Origin: Selenomonas sp. AE3005
GTDB lineage: Bacteria > Bacillota > Negativicutes > Selenomonadales > Selenomonadaceae
NCBI RefSeq assembly: GCF_905233635.1
Contig: NZ_CAJODG010000036.1
Location: 5,055-69,054, forward strand
DNA: 64,000 nt
Direction of reading: 5' to 3'
Position numbers and translations under genes: made by a program. Shown piece after piece: positions 53,196-62,622 of the stretch (position 1 is its first letter; the number at the start of each line of letters is the position of its first letter). The notes beneath the pieces are model-generated. The model did not search any database and was not told the DNA's origin. It saw only the letters and a list, made by a program, of their open reading frames with translations.

Positions 53196-53834
53196 ATCAG
53201 CATAGAAAATCAGACCGCACCCCTGCAGCCGCTGATGCAGAGCCATCATAAATTTAGGCCCCGGGTCAATTTTTTTCGAGTAATAGCCAGCTACCTTTTC
53301 GCTGTACAGACCGCTGACCCGGGCGGCATCCTGCTGATAATGGCCAAACACATAGCGGATGTCAGGATATTTTTCCTGCAAATACTTAATCAGCGCGATA
53401 TTGGCCTCCAGCTGGGCTTCGGTTAAATCCTCAGCCCCGCCAGTACCGCCGACGTTTTCAATACCAATGGCACACCAGTTGTAGCCGATAGCATGACGAT
53501 TAAGGGCAGTTTCCGATGTAAGCCGGAAAACTTTGCCGTCCCTGTCAACAAGAAAATGAGACGCGACATTTAAAGTACCATCGCCCAGGTCTTCATTGTA
53601 AAAATGTTTATACGCTGACTCCCATGTGCTGGAAGCCGTCCAATGAACCACTACCGCCTGTGGCGTGATATCCACCTTATTCAGCCCGTAATGGGTCTGC
53701 GCGTATTCACGAATGAGCTGTTCCCGGTGTTCTGTCCAGACGATAGGCTTATCAATAATTTGCAGCCCGCCTGCCAAAACTTCTGCCGCCAATGACAATA
53801 GCAACAATGTCAGCAATACACATTTTCTCAGCAT
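53193..53834 (-). CDS. Exported N-acetylmuramoyl-L-alanine amidase (Amidase_2/PGRP type)
   Basis: 213 residues. Signal peptide VLLTLLLLSLAAEVLAGG cleaves near 22. The amidase_2 domain (about 58-200) has the zinc ligands in AVVVHWTASSTWESAYKHF (His, about 65), NRHAIGYNWCAIGIENVG (His, about 114) and the DPGPKFMMAL end (about 193). It hydrolyses the lactyl amide of peptidoglycan fragments in the periplasm. The stop TAG belongs to the end of the MITE-like element, so the original C-terminus may have been a few residues different. Confidence 0.9.
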   Translation of the reverse strand: MLRKCVLLTLLLLSLAAEVLAGGLQIIDKPIVWTEHREQLIREYAQTHYGLNKVDITPQAVVVHWTASSTWESAYKHFYNEDLGDGTLNVASHFLVDRDGKVFRLTSETALNRHAIGYNWCAIGIENVGGTGGAEDLTEAQLEANIALIKYLQEKYPDIRYVFGHYQQDAARVSGLYSEKVAGYYSKKIDPGPKFMMALHQRLQGCGLIFYAD

Positions 53835-53932
53835 CTTAGTTCAGTCCTTCCCCTGTATTGTTTACGGATTCTATGTACAAAATTCTCCAAGGACACCGCC
53901 TGTTCCTGCCAGCCTTATTTGTTCTAAGTACA

Positions 53933-53962
53933 TTGACTTTTCTGAAAAAATTATCGTAAAAT
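53933..53962 (+). promoter_or_regulatory. Likely promoter of the broken serine-hydrolase gene
   Basis: TTGACT (53933-53938), 18-base spacer, TAAAAT (53957-53962), about 40 bases before ATG 54005. Confidence 0.4.
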
Positions 53963-54004
53963 AAAAATATGTTTGAACTCGCAAAAGCAAAGGAGTTGAC
54001 GTGA

Positions 54005-54852
54005 ATGAAGAAAAGAATCTCAGCTTTACTATTGGCAATGCTCTGTCTGATGATGAATGTCTGTCTGTCCATGAGTAATGAAGCCAAGGCCGACCTGGAC
54101 AAAGAGCTGGCACAAATGATTGGCGAAACAGGAACGAAAGTTCCGTGACTGGGTGTGATTGCCTTTAAGGACGGCAAGGAAGTTTACAGCAGCTTCCATG
54201 GCTCGGCCATTATCGACAGTCAAAATCCGCAGAACAGCCGCCCCTTTACCCGTAACAGCCGCTTCCGCGTGGCCTCGGTCTCCAAGATGTTCACTGTGTT
54301 CACCATCATGCAGCTCACCGAGCAAGGCAAGCTGGATTTGGATACCGATGTAAGCAAATACTTGGGCTTCCAGCTGCGCAATCCGAATTACCTCGACATT
54401 CCCATTACCGCAAGAATGCTGGCCTCTCACCAGTCCTCCCTGCGTGATGGTAAGATATACAGCATTCCGCCGGAGATGGGCCTGCAGGAATTTTTCCGCA
54501 AGGACGGCAAGTTCTACGAAGACGGCGCTCACTTCGCTCCGCAGGGAAAAGCGCCGGGCAAATACTTTTCCTACAGCAATCTGAATTATGGTATTCTAGG
54601 CACGATTATCGAAAAAGTCACCGGCGAGCGTTTTGACAAATATCAGAAGAACCATATCTTAAAGCAGCTTGACATCAAAGGGGACTACCTGCCCAGCAAC
54701 TTCAGCAAGAAAGAATTTGCCAAACTCGGTGCTGTGTACCAGAAAAAAGATGCAGACGGCGTCTGGAATGAAAACGGCCAGAAAATTCAGCAACAACTAC
54801 ATTTGGCATGAAACAGTCGGCAACGCCATTTGCCACAATGTATTTGTCCGCT
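54005..54852 (+). pseudogene. Beta-lactamase-family serine hydrolase, broken
   Basis: ATG 54005 opens a signal peptide (ISALLLAMLCLMMNVCLS). After 47 codons a TGA (54146-54148) interrupts the frame in VP-stop-LGVIAFKDGKEVY, where the family normally has PG. The frame then continues with the catalytic SxxK (RVASVSKMFTVF), the YSN motif (FSYSNLNYGILG) and about 220 codons. The C-terminal part beyond about 54790 shifts frame (NENGQ then KFSNNYIWHET) and ends early, so the third motif region is missing. Intact relatives are penicillin-binding-protein-like esterases or peptidases. Nonsense plus truncation indicate a decayed gene. Confidence 0.8.
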
Positions 54853-55025
54853 GATATCTATGCCCCTGTACACCAGCAACGAACTCATATACACGAATGT
54901 ATTTTTTATGTTTTTTTAACGTCTTTTACAAGTCAAATGTCAGCCCCCTTCCTTTTCGCATGATTCCTAGTGTGCTTGATTCCCCCTTTTGCCCATATCG
55001 AAAAAAGTCAAACGTGGTACACGCA

Positions 55026-55051
55026 AAAAAGACCCCTACCTAAATAGGTAG
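55026..55051 (-). terminator. Terminator of tRNA-Lys
   Basis: CTACCTA / TAGGTAG hairpin with GGGGTCTTTTTT on the minus strand, 22 bases past the tRNA. Confidence 0.65.
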
Positions 55052-55072
55052 AAGCCTTATAAATAGTCAATA

Positions 55073-55149
<77 letters not shown>

Positions 55150-55224
55150 TTGGCCTTGTTCTCAAGGACAAATAATATATTAGCACTCTACTAACAGACC
55201 GTCAAGGGGTAATTATGAAAAAGG

Positions 55225-55842
55225 TCAAAAATTTTTACGGATAATCATCTCAATGCGGTTGCCCGACACAGAAACACGCACATCATCAGCAATATTGGCC
55301 ACAATGGATTTCTCCAGTTCGTCTAAAGCCCCAAACTCATCATCTTCAGTCTCGGACTGCGGAGCGGCCTTCTTTAAGTCGCGGCGGTACTTTTCCAGTG
55401 ACCAGGTATATGTATCTGTAGCCATAGCCACGCCGCCCATAGTCATAAAATGACAGTCGCCCATAACCACACTGGTACCATCTTTCATGTTATAAAGGCT
55501 GTCCTCAATGAAATCCTTAATTTTCCCCATAATCCCCACAGACGCTTCGTTGCTCTTGGTCGTAGAAACCTCAATAAGCTCCTGTTTTTTGTTATAGTTC
55601 ATCGGGGATTCGGCCACTAAATGCAGCTCACATTTACATTCAGGCGTGCTCTCCATCCAAAAATCGGCCACAAAATCTTCAACAATGGCCCGCACCATGC
55701 TCATGGTTTCTTCTGCCAACAATCTTGCTCTGCGGGCACTGCGTTCATCAAAGCCCATTGCTTTGCTGAATTCTTCGACTTCGTCCAAAGCCTTTTCCAT
55801 ACCATAACCATTACTGTTAACGGTTATCTTATTGGTTTTCAT
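55225..55842 (-). CDS. HATPase-like protein of the partner-switch operon, unusual type
   Basis: 205 residues from ATG 55842 (AGAGGAATGATTGCG upstream; ATG 55851 overlaps the STAS stop). N-terminal helix region RRARLLAEETMSMVRAIVED resembles the N-box helix of RsbW-like GHKL kinases. The expected DxGxG and GxG ATP-lid motifs are not evident, and a C-terminal piece (ANIADDVRVSVSGNRIEMII) could be the last strands. It is last in a four-gene operon with a STAS protein and a clear RsbW-like kinase. It may be a degenerate ATPase acting as a scaffold; the assignment is weak. Confidence 0.6.
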   Translation of the reverse strand: MKTNKITVNSNGYGMEKALDEVEEFSKAMGFDERSARRARLLAEETMSMVRAIVEDFVADFWMESTPECKCELHLVAESPMNYNKKQELIEVSTTKSNEASVGIMGKIKDFIEDSLYNMKDGTSVVMGDCHFMTMGGVAMATDTYTWSLEKYRRDLKKAAPQSETEDDEFGALDELEKSIVANIADDVRVSVSGNRIEMIIRKNF

Positions 55843-55847
55843 CGCAA

Positions 55848-56147
55848 TCATTCCTCTATTGTCAGGAAATCAATAAATCCTGTCATATCCAGTACATCTT
55901 TCACATCTTCACTTACATGCGTAAGTTTCATAGATCCCTGTTTCTTCATGCGTTTTTGGGCCAGCAATAATACGCGCAGGCCAGCTGATGCCACATATAC
56001 CAGCTCGGAAAAATCCAGCGTCAAATCCGTAATGCCCGTCAAATCATTCTGTACAACTTTATCTAAATCCGGAGCCGTAACAGCATCCAGACGTCCCGAC
56101 AGAAAAAGTGTCAAAGCCGTACCATTGAGTTCTTTTTTGATTTCCAT
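55848..56147 (-). CDS. STAS-domain anti-sigma-factor antagonist (RsbV/SpoIIAA-like)
   Basis: 99 residues, exactly a single STAS domain. ALTLFLSGRLDAVTAPDLDK (about 11-30) and LTLDFSELVYVASAGLRVLL (about 41-60) carry the phospho-acceptor serine in the conserved D-x-S/xx-AGL position (VASAGLR, Ser about 54). RBS AAAGGAG precedes ATG 56147. It would bind the RsbW-like kinase when unphosphorylated and free the kinase's other partner. It overlaps the next gene region by a few bases. Confidence 0.92.
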   Translation of the reverse strand: MEIKKELNGTALTLFLSGRLDAVTAPDLDKVVQNDLTGITDLTLDFSELVYVASAGLRVLLLAQKRMKKQGSMKLTHVSEDVKDVLDMTGFIDFLTIEE

Positions 56148-56199
56148 AATGAAAATCTCCTTTCACCGTGATATGTAACCATAATGTAGAAATTCGCGT

Positions 56200-56637
56200 T
56201 TAATTTTCATTTTCCTGCATAATTATGTTTTTTCGTATGGTTAATATATTTTTTCCATCTTTATATTCGTAGCTGATATTGTCCACATTCTTCTTAACGA
56301 GGAATATTCCCCAGCCGCCTAATTCCCTGTCCATCAGCGGCGTATCGGGGTCCGGGGCTTCTCTTTGCAAGGGGTTATAAGGTATACCTTCGTCAATAAA
56401 TGACAATTCCAGACTCTGCGGATTGTCATAAGTACGTCCACGCAGCAGCGCCTTCCCTTCGCTCTCACCATAAGCATAGCTGGCAATGTTGACAAAAATT
56501 TCCTCTACCACCAGGTCCAGCTGCAGCTGCACTTTCACCGGACAGTTAAACGGCTCCAGCAAACTGGCTACAAATTCATTCACAGCTGGCAGATTTTCTA
56601 CTTTGGCCTCTATCAGCAATTCTCTTGGTTCGCTCAT
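56200..56637 (-). CDS. RsbW-like anti-sigma ATPase/serine kinase
   Basis: 145 residues, one HATPase_c domain. N-box LDLVVEEIFVNIASYAYG (about 41-58), G1 FIDEGIPYNPL (about 81-91) and G2 GGWGIFLVKKNVD (about 108-120) are clear. Such kinases phosphorylate the STAS antagonist and hold a sigma factor or other target. No sigma gene is in the window, so the target is unknown; it could be the condensation-domain fusion encoded upstream. RBS GGGGGAGGATT before ATG 56637. Confidence 0.9.
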   Translation of the reverse strand: MSEPRELLIEAKVENLPAVNEFVASLLEPFNCPVKVQLQLDLVVEEIFVNIASYAYGESEGKALLRGRTYDNPQSLELSFIDEGIPYNPLQREAPDPDTPLMDRELGGWGIFLVKKNVDNISYEYKDGKNILTIRKNIIMQENEN

Positions 56638-56671
56638 AATCCTCCCCCACCTAATTTGCTAAAGCAGGACC

Positions 56672-58540
56672 TTACGACTGTATCCATAAACGCTGATACT
56701 TTTCCAGTTGTCTGATGACATGCCGGAAAATATTTTGCCCGACCTGCGGATAACGTTTCAGTATGGCCATAAATCCGGATAAGGGTATCTTGATGATAAC
56801 AGCCTGTTCCGTCAGTACCTCCATAGAGTATTTATGGCGATGTCCGGGCAGCAATACACTCTCATTAAGCCAGCTGTTTTCCTTTTGAATATCCAGCGTA
56901 TTATACCAGCCGTCACCGACTTCGATACTGCGGACAATTTTGCCGCTGACCAGGAAAATCATATTATCTTCGATACTTTCTGCATCTATCCGGTCACCCT
57001 CGAACAGGATTTGCTGCTGGGCACCGCCCATAAAGAGCTGCTGTATACCGAGCTCGCACTCCTGGAACAAAGCCAGTTTCGACAGATAATTCTGCAGTAC
57101 GGCCCGGGAATCCTGCACTTGCAGGCTGCCGCTGATTCTTTCGGCCTCCAGCCGTTTTTCGAGCTTGGCGCGGAAATCATACACAGCCACATTCCAGTCC
57201 ATCATCATCTGCTGAATTATCAGCTGATATTCCTTCAGCAGCCGCTTGACATCGTTCATCTTGAACTCACTGCTGTCATAGACTAAGGAGATAATCACCT
57301 TATTTTCCTCCCGGCGGAAGGAAATACTGAGTTTCAAATCCCGGCCATCGTAGGAATTCTGCATTACCAGCTGCCCCGTTGCCTGCCCCGGCACATCAGC
57401 ATAAGACATGCTCTCCTGGAAGAAATCACAGAAATTGAGCACATGGTCAAAGCCATTTGCCTGACTCCGCAGCACATCTTCGATGTTTTCACGCCCCAAT
57501 GAGGCATACGGCTGCGAAATAACAAATTGCTGGAAAGCCTTGGTCACGAGTTCCTGAACGGTGGGATTTCCCTTCACCTGCAGGCGTACAGGTACAAGGC
57601 TGGGGGTAATGCCCTCATCGGCAGCTTTACCACGCCGCGGCACAAAAAGCGCAAAACCCACATCATCGCACTGATTGTAACGCTGCAGCAGCACCCCCCA
57701 GGCCGTATACAAAATGGACATGAGCATCATTTTCTTATCTTTGGAGCGCAAGCGCAGTTCCGCCAATAAATCAGCCGGAATGTAAGACACATACGCCTCC
57801 TGTTTATATAAATCACTTGTGCTCTTATGATAGTAAGGCAGTTCCGGCTGCTGCGGAAAATCCTTTAAGAAATTCCGCCAGTATTCCTTGATGGGTTCAG
57901 CCAGAGCGGCAGCACTCATGCCCTTAATGTCATTGCCGTCTGCTGCCGGGGTATACGATTCATTAACAGCCAGGGCAAAGAGTTTCCGCAGATTTATCTG
58001 CGGCATAATTGCCCCCACAGCTGTCACAACAACAGCGAACTCATACTGGTTGGTATGCAGGACACTGAACCGCACCAGACTGCCGCTGCGCAGGTCAAAG
58101 CCCTGACGCAGTTCCGACTCCATGATACGGCGCAAAACTACATTGAGCTCATCACCATCCATGCTCTCCAGATTACGGTACACCACTTGGGGTATATCGC
58201 GCTGTTCATCAAGAACCACCGCCAGTATACGCTTGCCGACGGAGCAATAATTAAGCCGCAAAGCCTCCGTTTCCTGAATCAATGTATATAAGGCCCTGTT
58301 AAAATAGGTCGGCAATAAATTCCCCTTAACCTTGTAGAGGCCCTGCATGACACTGCCCACTGGATTCATCGCATTGCGGTAATGAAAATATGCTTTTTCC
58401 TCACCCGAAAGTTCCCTGACATAAGTTATTTTATTACGCGAATAGCCATGCGTTTCTTCTATTTGCGGACCATATAACTGCTTAAGAACACCAAATTCAT
58501 TGCTGGGCAAGTCCTCAACTTTTATCTTCTGCGGTTCCAT
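56672..58540 (-). CDS. Degenerate NRPS-condensation domain fused to a cyclic-nucleotide-binding-like domain
   Basis: 622 residues. Residues about 40-470 follow a condensation (C) domain: FNRALYTLIQETEALRLNYC near the start, LRQGFDLRSGSLVRFSVLHT, MMLMSILYTAWGVLLQRYNQ with DDVGFALFVPRR, and LSISFRREENKVIISLVYDS. At the catalytic place, where C domains have HHxxxDG, the text is TAVGAIMPQINLRK, so it is probably inactive as a condensation enzyme. Residues about 480-615 read like a CRP-type cNMP-binding barrel (FLVSGKIVRSIEVGDGWYNT, AVIIKIPLSGFMAILKR) without the arginine phosphate-binding cassette. RBS GGGAGG. It begins a partner-switch operon. Confidence 0.7.
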   Translation of the reverse strand: MEPQKIKVEDLPSNEFGVLKQLYGPQIEETHGYSRNKITYVRELSGEEKAYFHYRNAMNPVGSVMQGLYKVKGNLLPTYFNRALYTLIQETEALRLNYCSVGKRILAVVLDEQRDIPQVVYRNLESMDGDELNVVLRRIMESELRQGFDLRSGSLVRFSVLHTNQYEFAVVVTAVGAIMPQINLRKLFALAVNESYTPAADGNDIKGMSAAALAEPIKEYWRNFLKDFPQQPELPYYHKSTSDLYKQEAYVSYIPADLLAELRLRSKDKKMMLMSILYTAWGVLLQRYNQCDDVGFALFVPRRGKAADEGITPSLVPVRLQVKGNPTVQELVTKAFQQFVISQPYASLGRENIEDVLRSQANGFDHVLNFCDFFQESMSYADVPGQATGQLVMQNSYDGRDLKLSISFRREENKVIISLVYDSSEFKMNDVKRLLKEYQLIIQQMMMDWNVAVYDFRAKLEKRLEAERISGSLQVQDSRAVLQNYLSKLALFQECELGIQQLFMGGAQQQILFEGDRIDAESIEDNMIFLVSGKIVRSIEVGDGWYNTLDIQKENSWLNESVLLPGHRHKYSMEVLTEQAVIIKIPLSGFMAILKRYPQVGQNIFRHVIRQLEKYQRLWIQS

Positions 58541-58727
58541 AAAAATTTACCTCCCTGCTAAGCCTTCCTTTTCCCAATGGTAACAATTGTAGTGTTAAAA
58601 CACAAAATTCCAAACACTTTGCCGTACCAAAACAACGTTGCGTTGCCTGAAATGTCCCCATATTGCTCACAGATATAGCACATACAGACTTATTCTACAT
58701 TTCACAGCCATTTTCCTGTAAAAAAAA

Positions 58728-58749
58728 CCAGTCAGGCTCACCTGACTGG
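58728..58749 (-). terminator. Terminator of the accessory block
   Basis: CCAGTCAGG / CCTGACTGG stem with TTTTTTTTAC on the minus strand, 31 bases past the 71-codon gene. Confidence 0.8.
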
Positions 58750-58780
58750 CTTTAATCATATATTCATGGTCTGCCGACCA

Positions 58781-58996
58781 TTACGCTTCCTTCAATTTGT
58801 GGCGAATCTTCTCCTGATTAAGTTTACAAAGTGTACCTGCTTTCCCCAGCACATACAACCCGTTCTTAAGTTTGAGAAGTATCCCCGTGTGGCCGTTATC
58901 TGTTTCGATTACCCCCTTCATTTCAGAGTCCTCAGGTAAAGGTCTGTCGCCCCAGAACAACGACTTTGACATGTTTCGCAACTTGCTGATCCTCAT
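58781..58996 (-). CDS. Small hypothetical protein at the end of the accessory operon
   Basis: 71 residues behind a strong RBS (AGGAGGAATACAGT). Beta-rich middle: EMKGVIETDNGHTGILLKLK and NGLYVLGKAGTLCKLN, perhaps a small barrel. No cysteine clusters, signal peptide or HTH seen. It follows the DnaE-like gene by 132 bases and is closed by a terminator, so it probably belongs to the same transcript. I do not recognise it. Confidence 0.6.
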   Translation of the reverse strand: MRISKLRNMSKSLFWGDRPLPEDSEMKGVIETDNGHTGILLKLKNGLYVLGKAGTLCKLNQEKIRHKLKEA

Positions 58997-59128
58997 ACTG
59001 TATTCCTCCTGTTATAAAGTTGTCCACAGGGTGCGAAGAATATCGCCCCTGCCAAATCATGTTCAGTCTACTCTCCTTAACTGAAAATTGACTGAAGATT
59101 TCATTAAAAACTGCTGAGGATTTGACCG

Positions 59129-61234
59129 TCAGCGATGTAAAGCAGCTGTTGCCCATCCCTTTTCAAGCCCCATACGTTTAGCAACGTCAAGATATGCTGC
59201 CAATTTAGATTTATTGTCTAAAACACTGTTAAGCGCCGCTGTCATATACTCTTTAGGATAATGCGCCTTTAGGTATGCTGATTGCCAAATCAACACCGCA
59301 TCAGCAATACTAGAAATTCGCAAACTCAAAAGAACGTCTTTACGGATAAGATCAGCAAAAGTTTTAGGTGCCAGTTCCTTTATTACACTAATCCTGGCTG
59401 GATAGTCCAGACAGAACAATGCCCCTGTTTGTCCTTCGCATAGCAGCTTTGCCGTCAGTTCATCAGCTGACGGGATATTGTTGATATCCAGCTTTACGCC
59501 ACAATTATATTCTATATTCTCCAAAGTATCGTTGATTACAGTCAATGTACGTAACGGCGTCAAGCTAATCATAAGCATTCCCATCTCTTCCAAATATTTC
59601 ATTGGAAATTCTGCCACTAAACTACCTTCTGATTCAGATATCGGGAAGTAATTCATCAGCGAACCAGGAGCAACAACCACCATTGCAGCATGCGTAGAGG
59701 CATGCCGTGGCAAACCTTCCAGCCCACGAGCCAAGTCAATCCATTGCCTGATTACTTCCGACAACTCATAATACCGGCGAAAATCCACACACGTTTTTAA
59801 CGCTTCATCCAAAGTTATCCCCAATTCACTTGGTATAGTTTCTGCTATATCATTTGCCTGTTCATAATCCATGCCCAAAGCTCTGCCAACATCTCTAAAC
59901 ATACCATTAGCTGTCATAGTTCCCAAAACAGCAATCTGCGCCACACTGTCATAACCATAACGTTCCTTTAGATAATTGATGACAACATCGCGATTATCTT
60001 GATGTTGGTTATAAGCTAAATAAAATACAGGTAAAATCATGTGCGCTGTATGCAAAACAGATTCAGCTGTTAAATTGTATTTCAGCGGGTCTATCCTGCT
60101 AATTCCTAAAACATAAGCAGCAACACTGCCTAGCAAAGAACTACATCCTGTTCCTATATTGATTTTATATTCCTGACAAAACTCAACAATATCTTTTGCA
60201 AATATAAAACATCTTGCCAAACCACGCCGCTTAATCATGTCCAGTTCATAATGCAAACGTTCCCTTATTTCATCTGTAATGTCTGAATAATATGCAGGAA
60301 GAGCTTTTTCGCACAACTCACACAAGTATTCATCATCATTGCTGCAATTTTGAGGAATCGATAATACAGGCACATGAAATTGACTGAAATCAAAATCAAC
60401 TTGGCAACGTTCAGCTATTCTAACTGTATTGATAATAGCTTCAGGGTATTCTGAGAACAACACCGCCATTTCCTGTGAAGTTTTCAGGTAATACTCCCCA
60501 TTGTCATAACCACCAGACCTAAACTCGTCCATTTCTATGGACTTCTCTATACACTGTAAAACAGCATATAGCTTGCAATCATCCCGACAAATATACCGGC
60601 AATCATTGGCAGCCACCAATCCCAAGCCAAAACTCTTAGCTAATTCAACCAAACTTTCAGTGACACTTTTCTCTTTACTTAAACCGTGATTCTGAACCTC
60701 AATGAAAAAATTTTCCCTGCCGAAAATATCGATATATTCCTGAACAACATTTTCCGCTCTTGGCTTATTGTTGCTACTAATTGCACGATAGACTTCGCCA
60801 TCAGCACCAGATGACAAGCAAATAAGCCCTTCATGATACTTTTGTAGAAGTTCTTTATCCACTCGTGACTTGTAGTACATACCCTCTATATTGGCCAATG
60901 ACACAAGTTTCACTAGATTTTTGTAACCCGTCTGATTTTCTGCCAACAAAATCAAATTGTAGTACGTTACACCATCAACAGCACAGCGGTCATATCGCGA
61001 GGCAGGGGCCACATACAGTTCACAGCCGATAATCGGCTTTATTCCCTGTTCCTTACATTCCTTATAAAAAGGTATAACTCCGTACAGCGCTCCATAATCG
61101 GTAATCGCTAAATGTTTCATCCCAAGTTCTTTAGCTTTTGCCACTAGTTCTTTGATGCGAGCTACACCGCTATAAAGACTGTATTCTGTATGGACATGAA
61201 GATGAGCAAACCTGCTCTCATCAAACGCTGTCAT
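59129..61234 (-). CDS. Truncated DnaE-like protein (PHP plus polymerase-core remnant) without catalytic aspartates
   Basis: 701 residues; full DnaE is over 1,100. The PHP domain begins AHLHVHTEYSLYSGVARIKE (about 11-30), and LAITDYGALYG has Tyr where DnaE has His, so metal binding may be reduced. The polymerase core keeps LGISRIDPLKYNLTAESVL and YGYDSVAQIAVLGTMTANGM with RDVGRALG. Where DnaE has the catalytic PDIDIDF it reads ILPVFYLAYN, with neither aspartate. It ends after KEYMTAALNSVLDNKSKLAA, before the OB and beta-clamp regions. It cannot polymerise by the known mechanism; a structural or nuclease role is inferred. Confidence 0.8.
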   Translation of the reverse strand: MTAFDESRFAHLHVHTEYSLYSGVARIKELVAKAKELGMKHLAITDYGALYGVIPFYKECKEQGIKPIIGCELYVAPASRYDRCAVDGVTYYNLILLAENQTGYKNLVKLVSLANIEGMYYKSRVDKELLQKYHEGLICLSSGADGEVYRAISSNNKPRAENVVQEYIDIFGRENFFIEVQNHGLSKEKSVTESLVELAKSFGLGLVAANDCRYICRDDCKLYAVLQCIEKSIEMDEFRSGGYDNGEYYLKTSQEMAVLFSEYPEAIINTVRIAERCQVDFDFSQFHVPVLSIPQNCSNDDEYLCELCEKALPAYYSDITDEIRERLHYELDMIKRRGLARCFIFAKDIVEFCQEYKINIGTGCSSLLGSVAAYVLGISRIDPLKYNLTAESVLHTAHMILPVFYLAYNQHQDNRDVVINYLKERYGYDSVAQIAVLGTMTANGMFRDVGRALGMDYEQANDIAETIPSELGITLDEALKTCVDFRRYYELSEVIRQWIDLARGLEGLPRHASTHAAMVVVAPGSLMNYFPISESEGSLVAEFPMKYLEEMGMLMISLTPLRTLTVINDTLENIEYNCGVKLDINNIPSADELTAKLLCEGQTGALFCLDYPARISVIKELAPKTFADLIRKDVLLSLRISSIADAVLIWQSAYLKAHYPKEYMTAALNSVLDNKSKLAAYLDVAKRMGLEKGWATAALHR

Positions 61235-61261
61235 AGTCTGCCCTCCTATATGATGAATATT

Positions 61262-61837
61262 TCATTCTGCAGTTTCGACAATAAAGCCACTCCAATTATC
61301 CGCATACTGCAAAAGCAAGGTAAGTTTCCCCTCCCTTGCCGCCACACTGCGGTTATCTTCTACATATTGCCCATCATGATAGACTATGGCCTGTACTTCT
61401 TCCTCTGTCAGAGGAAAACGACTGGCTGCCAGGTAAAGCCCGCGGATAGGAACGCTCAAATATAACAGGTCTTTATTGAAGCGATATGGCGTAGTAGCAG
61501 GATAGCCATAAGCCTTTTGCTTGGGGCTAGGTTCATTTTTTAGATATTGCGGCTGCCCCGGCATCCCAGCTTTGCCTAAGTCATGAAGCAATGCCACAAT
61601 GACACAGCTTTCATCACTGATTTCCGGGGCAAGCACCGCCTTGATTTTCAACAGATTCTCCGCAACATTTACACTATGCTCCAATAAGCCACGCTCACGG
61701 CAAAGATGATATTTGGTGGAGGCAGGCGTTGTCAGGTAAGCTGTTTCTTCCTCGATAAACTTCATCAGCTCTGCAAATTCTTCCTTGCGCCCTGTAACCT
61801 TTTCCTTTAATGCTTGATAACGCCTCATCAACTCCAT
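61262..61837 (-). CDS. HD-domain phosphohydrolase-like protein
   Basis: 191 residues from ATG 61837 (GGAGGAATGATATTT; ATG 61846 overlaps the previous stop). The HD signature is GLLEHSVNVAENLLKI (about 47, His), ALLHDLGKAGMPG (about 84-96) and a later YHDGQYVEDNR (about 150). Metal-dependent phosphohydrolase activity on a nucleotide is expected. It lies between the PD-(D/E)XK-like and DnaE-like genes with very short gaps, so it is part of the same operon. Confidence 0.85.
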   Translation of the reverse strand: MELMRRYQALKEKVTGRKEEFAELMKFIEEETAYLTTPASTKYHLCRERGLLEHSVNVAENLLKIKAVLAPEISDESCVIVALLHDLGKAGMPGQPQYLKNEPSPKQKAYGYPATTPYRFNKDLLYLSVPIRGLYLAASRFPLTEEEVQAIVYHDGQYVEDNRSVAAREGKLTLLLQYADNWSGFIVETAE

Positions 61838-61842
61838 AAATA

Positions 61843-62622
61843 TCATTCCTCCAACAGTTCACTACAATTATATTTCCAAGAAGGTTCAAAATATATAATC
61901 TCTACATTTTCAGGAATTTTGATTTCTTCTAGTTTTTCCTCAGAATTATCACCATACTTCATCATGCAAAATACCTCCTTATAGTGTTTTTCCCATTCCC
62001 CCCTAGATATCATCTTATTTTCATCGTTATGCGTATAGTCATTGACTATATTAAGCAATACTAATTTAACTTTTATACTTTTCGAAAGTTTTGTAACATC
62101 TCTTCTTTCATTCAAGTAATATAGAAACGTCAATCTATTCCCCAACTGATAAAACGATGGATTCTTTTTCTTATCTTTAACTTCACTTTTTTCCCATATT
62201 TCTTTATTATATTTGCTCTCACTACCAAATAACTTAGTACATGTCTCTTGCATACATTTACTAATCACCTTTAGACTATCTGCCCCTGCTCCCGTTTCTT
62301 TGTACATTTCCGTCAGATATGACTTTGCTTCAAAAAGATATAATTCACTTCCGTCTTCAGATAGTGCAATAGCATCCCATTCCGGGCCATTCTTAGGCCA
62401 AAATGAAAAATCCACCTCTTTAAGCGATGAGATTTTTTCCTTTAACTTTTCTTCTGTAAGTTTATATTCATCATATGATTCATTTTCCAAAGGAGATATC
62501 CATTCTAATGATTTTACACCAAGTTTATTCTCTAATTCTTCCCTTAAAAACTTATTATTAACGATTTCTTGCATCCAATATTTGCTTCCTTTTTCTGCTT
62601 TCTTATTTGATGTATTGCTCAT
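61843..62622 (-). CDS. Putative PD-(D/E)XK nuclease-like protein
   Basis: 259 residues from ATG 62622 (GGGAGGATTATC upstream); the frame extends to 62766 without RBS. The motif NGPEWDAIALSEDGSELYLF followed by EAKSYLTEM (about 87-115) fits the restriction-nuclease core, D...ExK. The rest is rich in lysine and asparagine (SKSIKVKLVLLNIVNDYTHN, SWKYNCSELLEE), with A+T-rich codons unlike most neighbours, which suggests recent transfer. It overlaps nothing known and begins the block after the inverted-repeat element. Confidence 0.65.
   Translation of the reverse strand: MSNTSNKKAEKGSKYWMQEIVNNKFLREELENKLGVKSLEWISPLENESYDEYKLTEEKLKEKISSLKEVDFSFWPKNGPEWDAIALSEDGSELYLFEAKSYLTEMYKETGAGADSLKVISKCMQETCTKLFGSESKYNKEIWEKSEVKDKKKNPSFYQLGNRLTFLYYLNERRDVTKLSKSIKVKLVLLNIVNDYTHNDENKMISRGEWEKHYKEVFCMMKYGDNSEEKLEEIKIPENVEIIYFEPSWKYNCSELLEE

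Noticed and set aside
54146..54148. TGA in the serine hydrolase as selenocysteine
   Set aside because: The position corresponds to glycine in the family and no SECIS-like hairpin follows; a second lesion downstream supports decay.
58932..59156. 74-codon frame joining the DnaE-like tail as a missing C-terminus
   Set aside because: Its text does not resemble the DnaE segment expected after the helix region, so there is no evidence for a simple frameshift.
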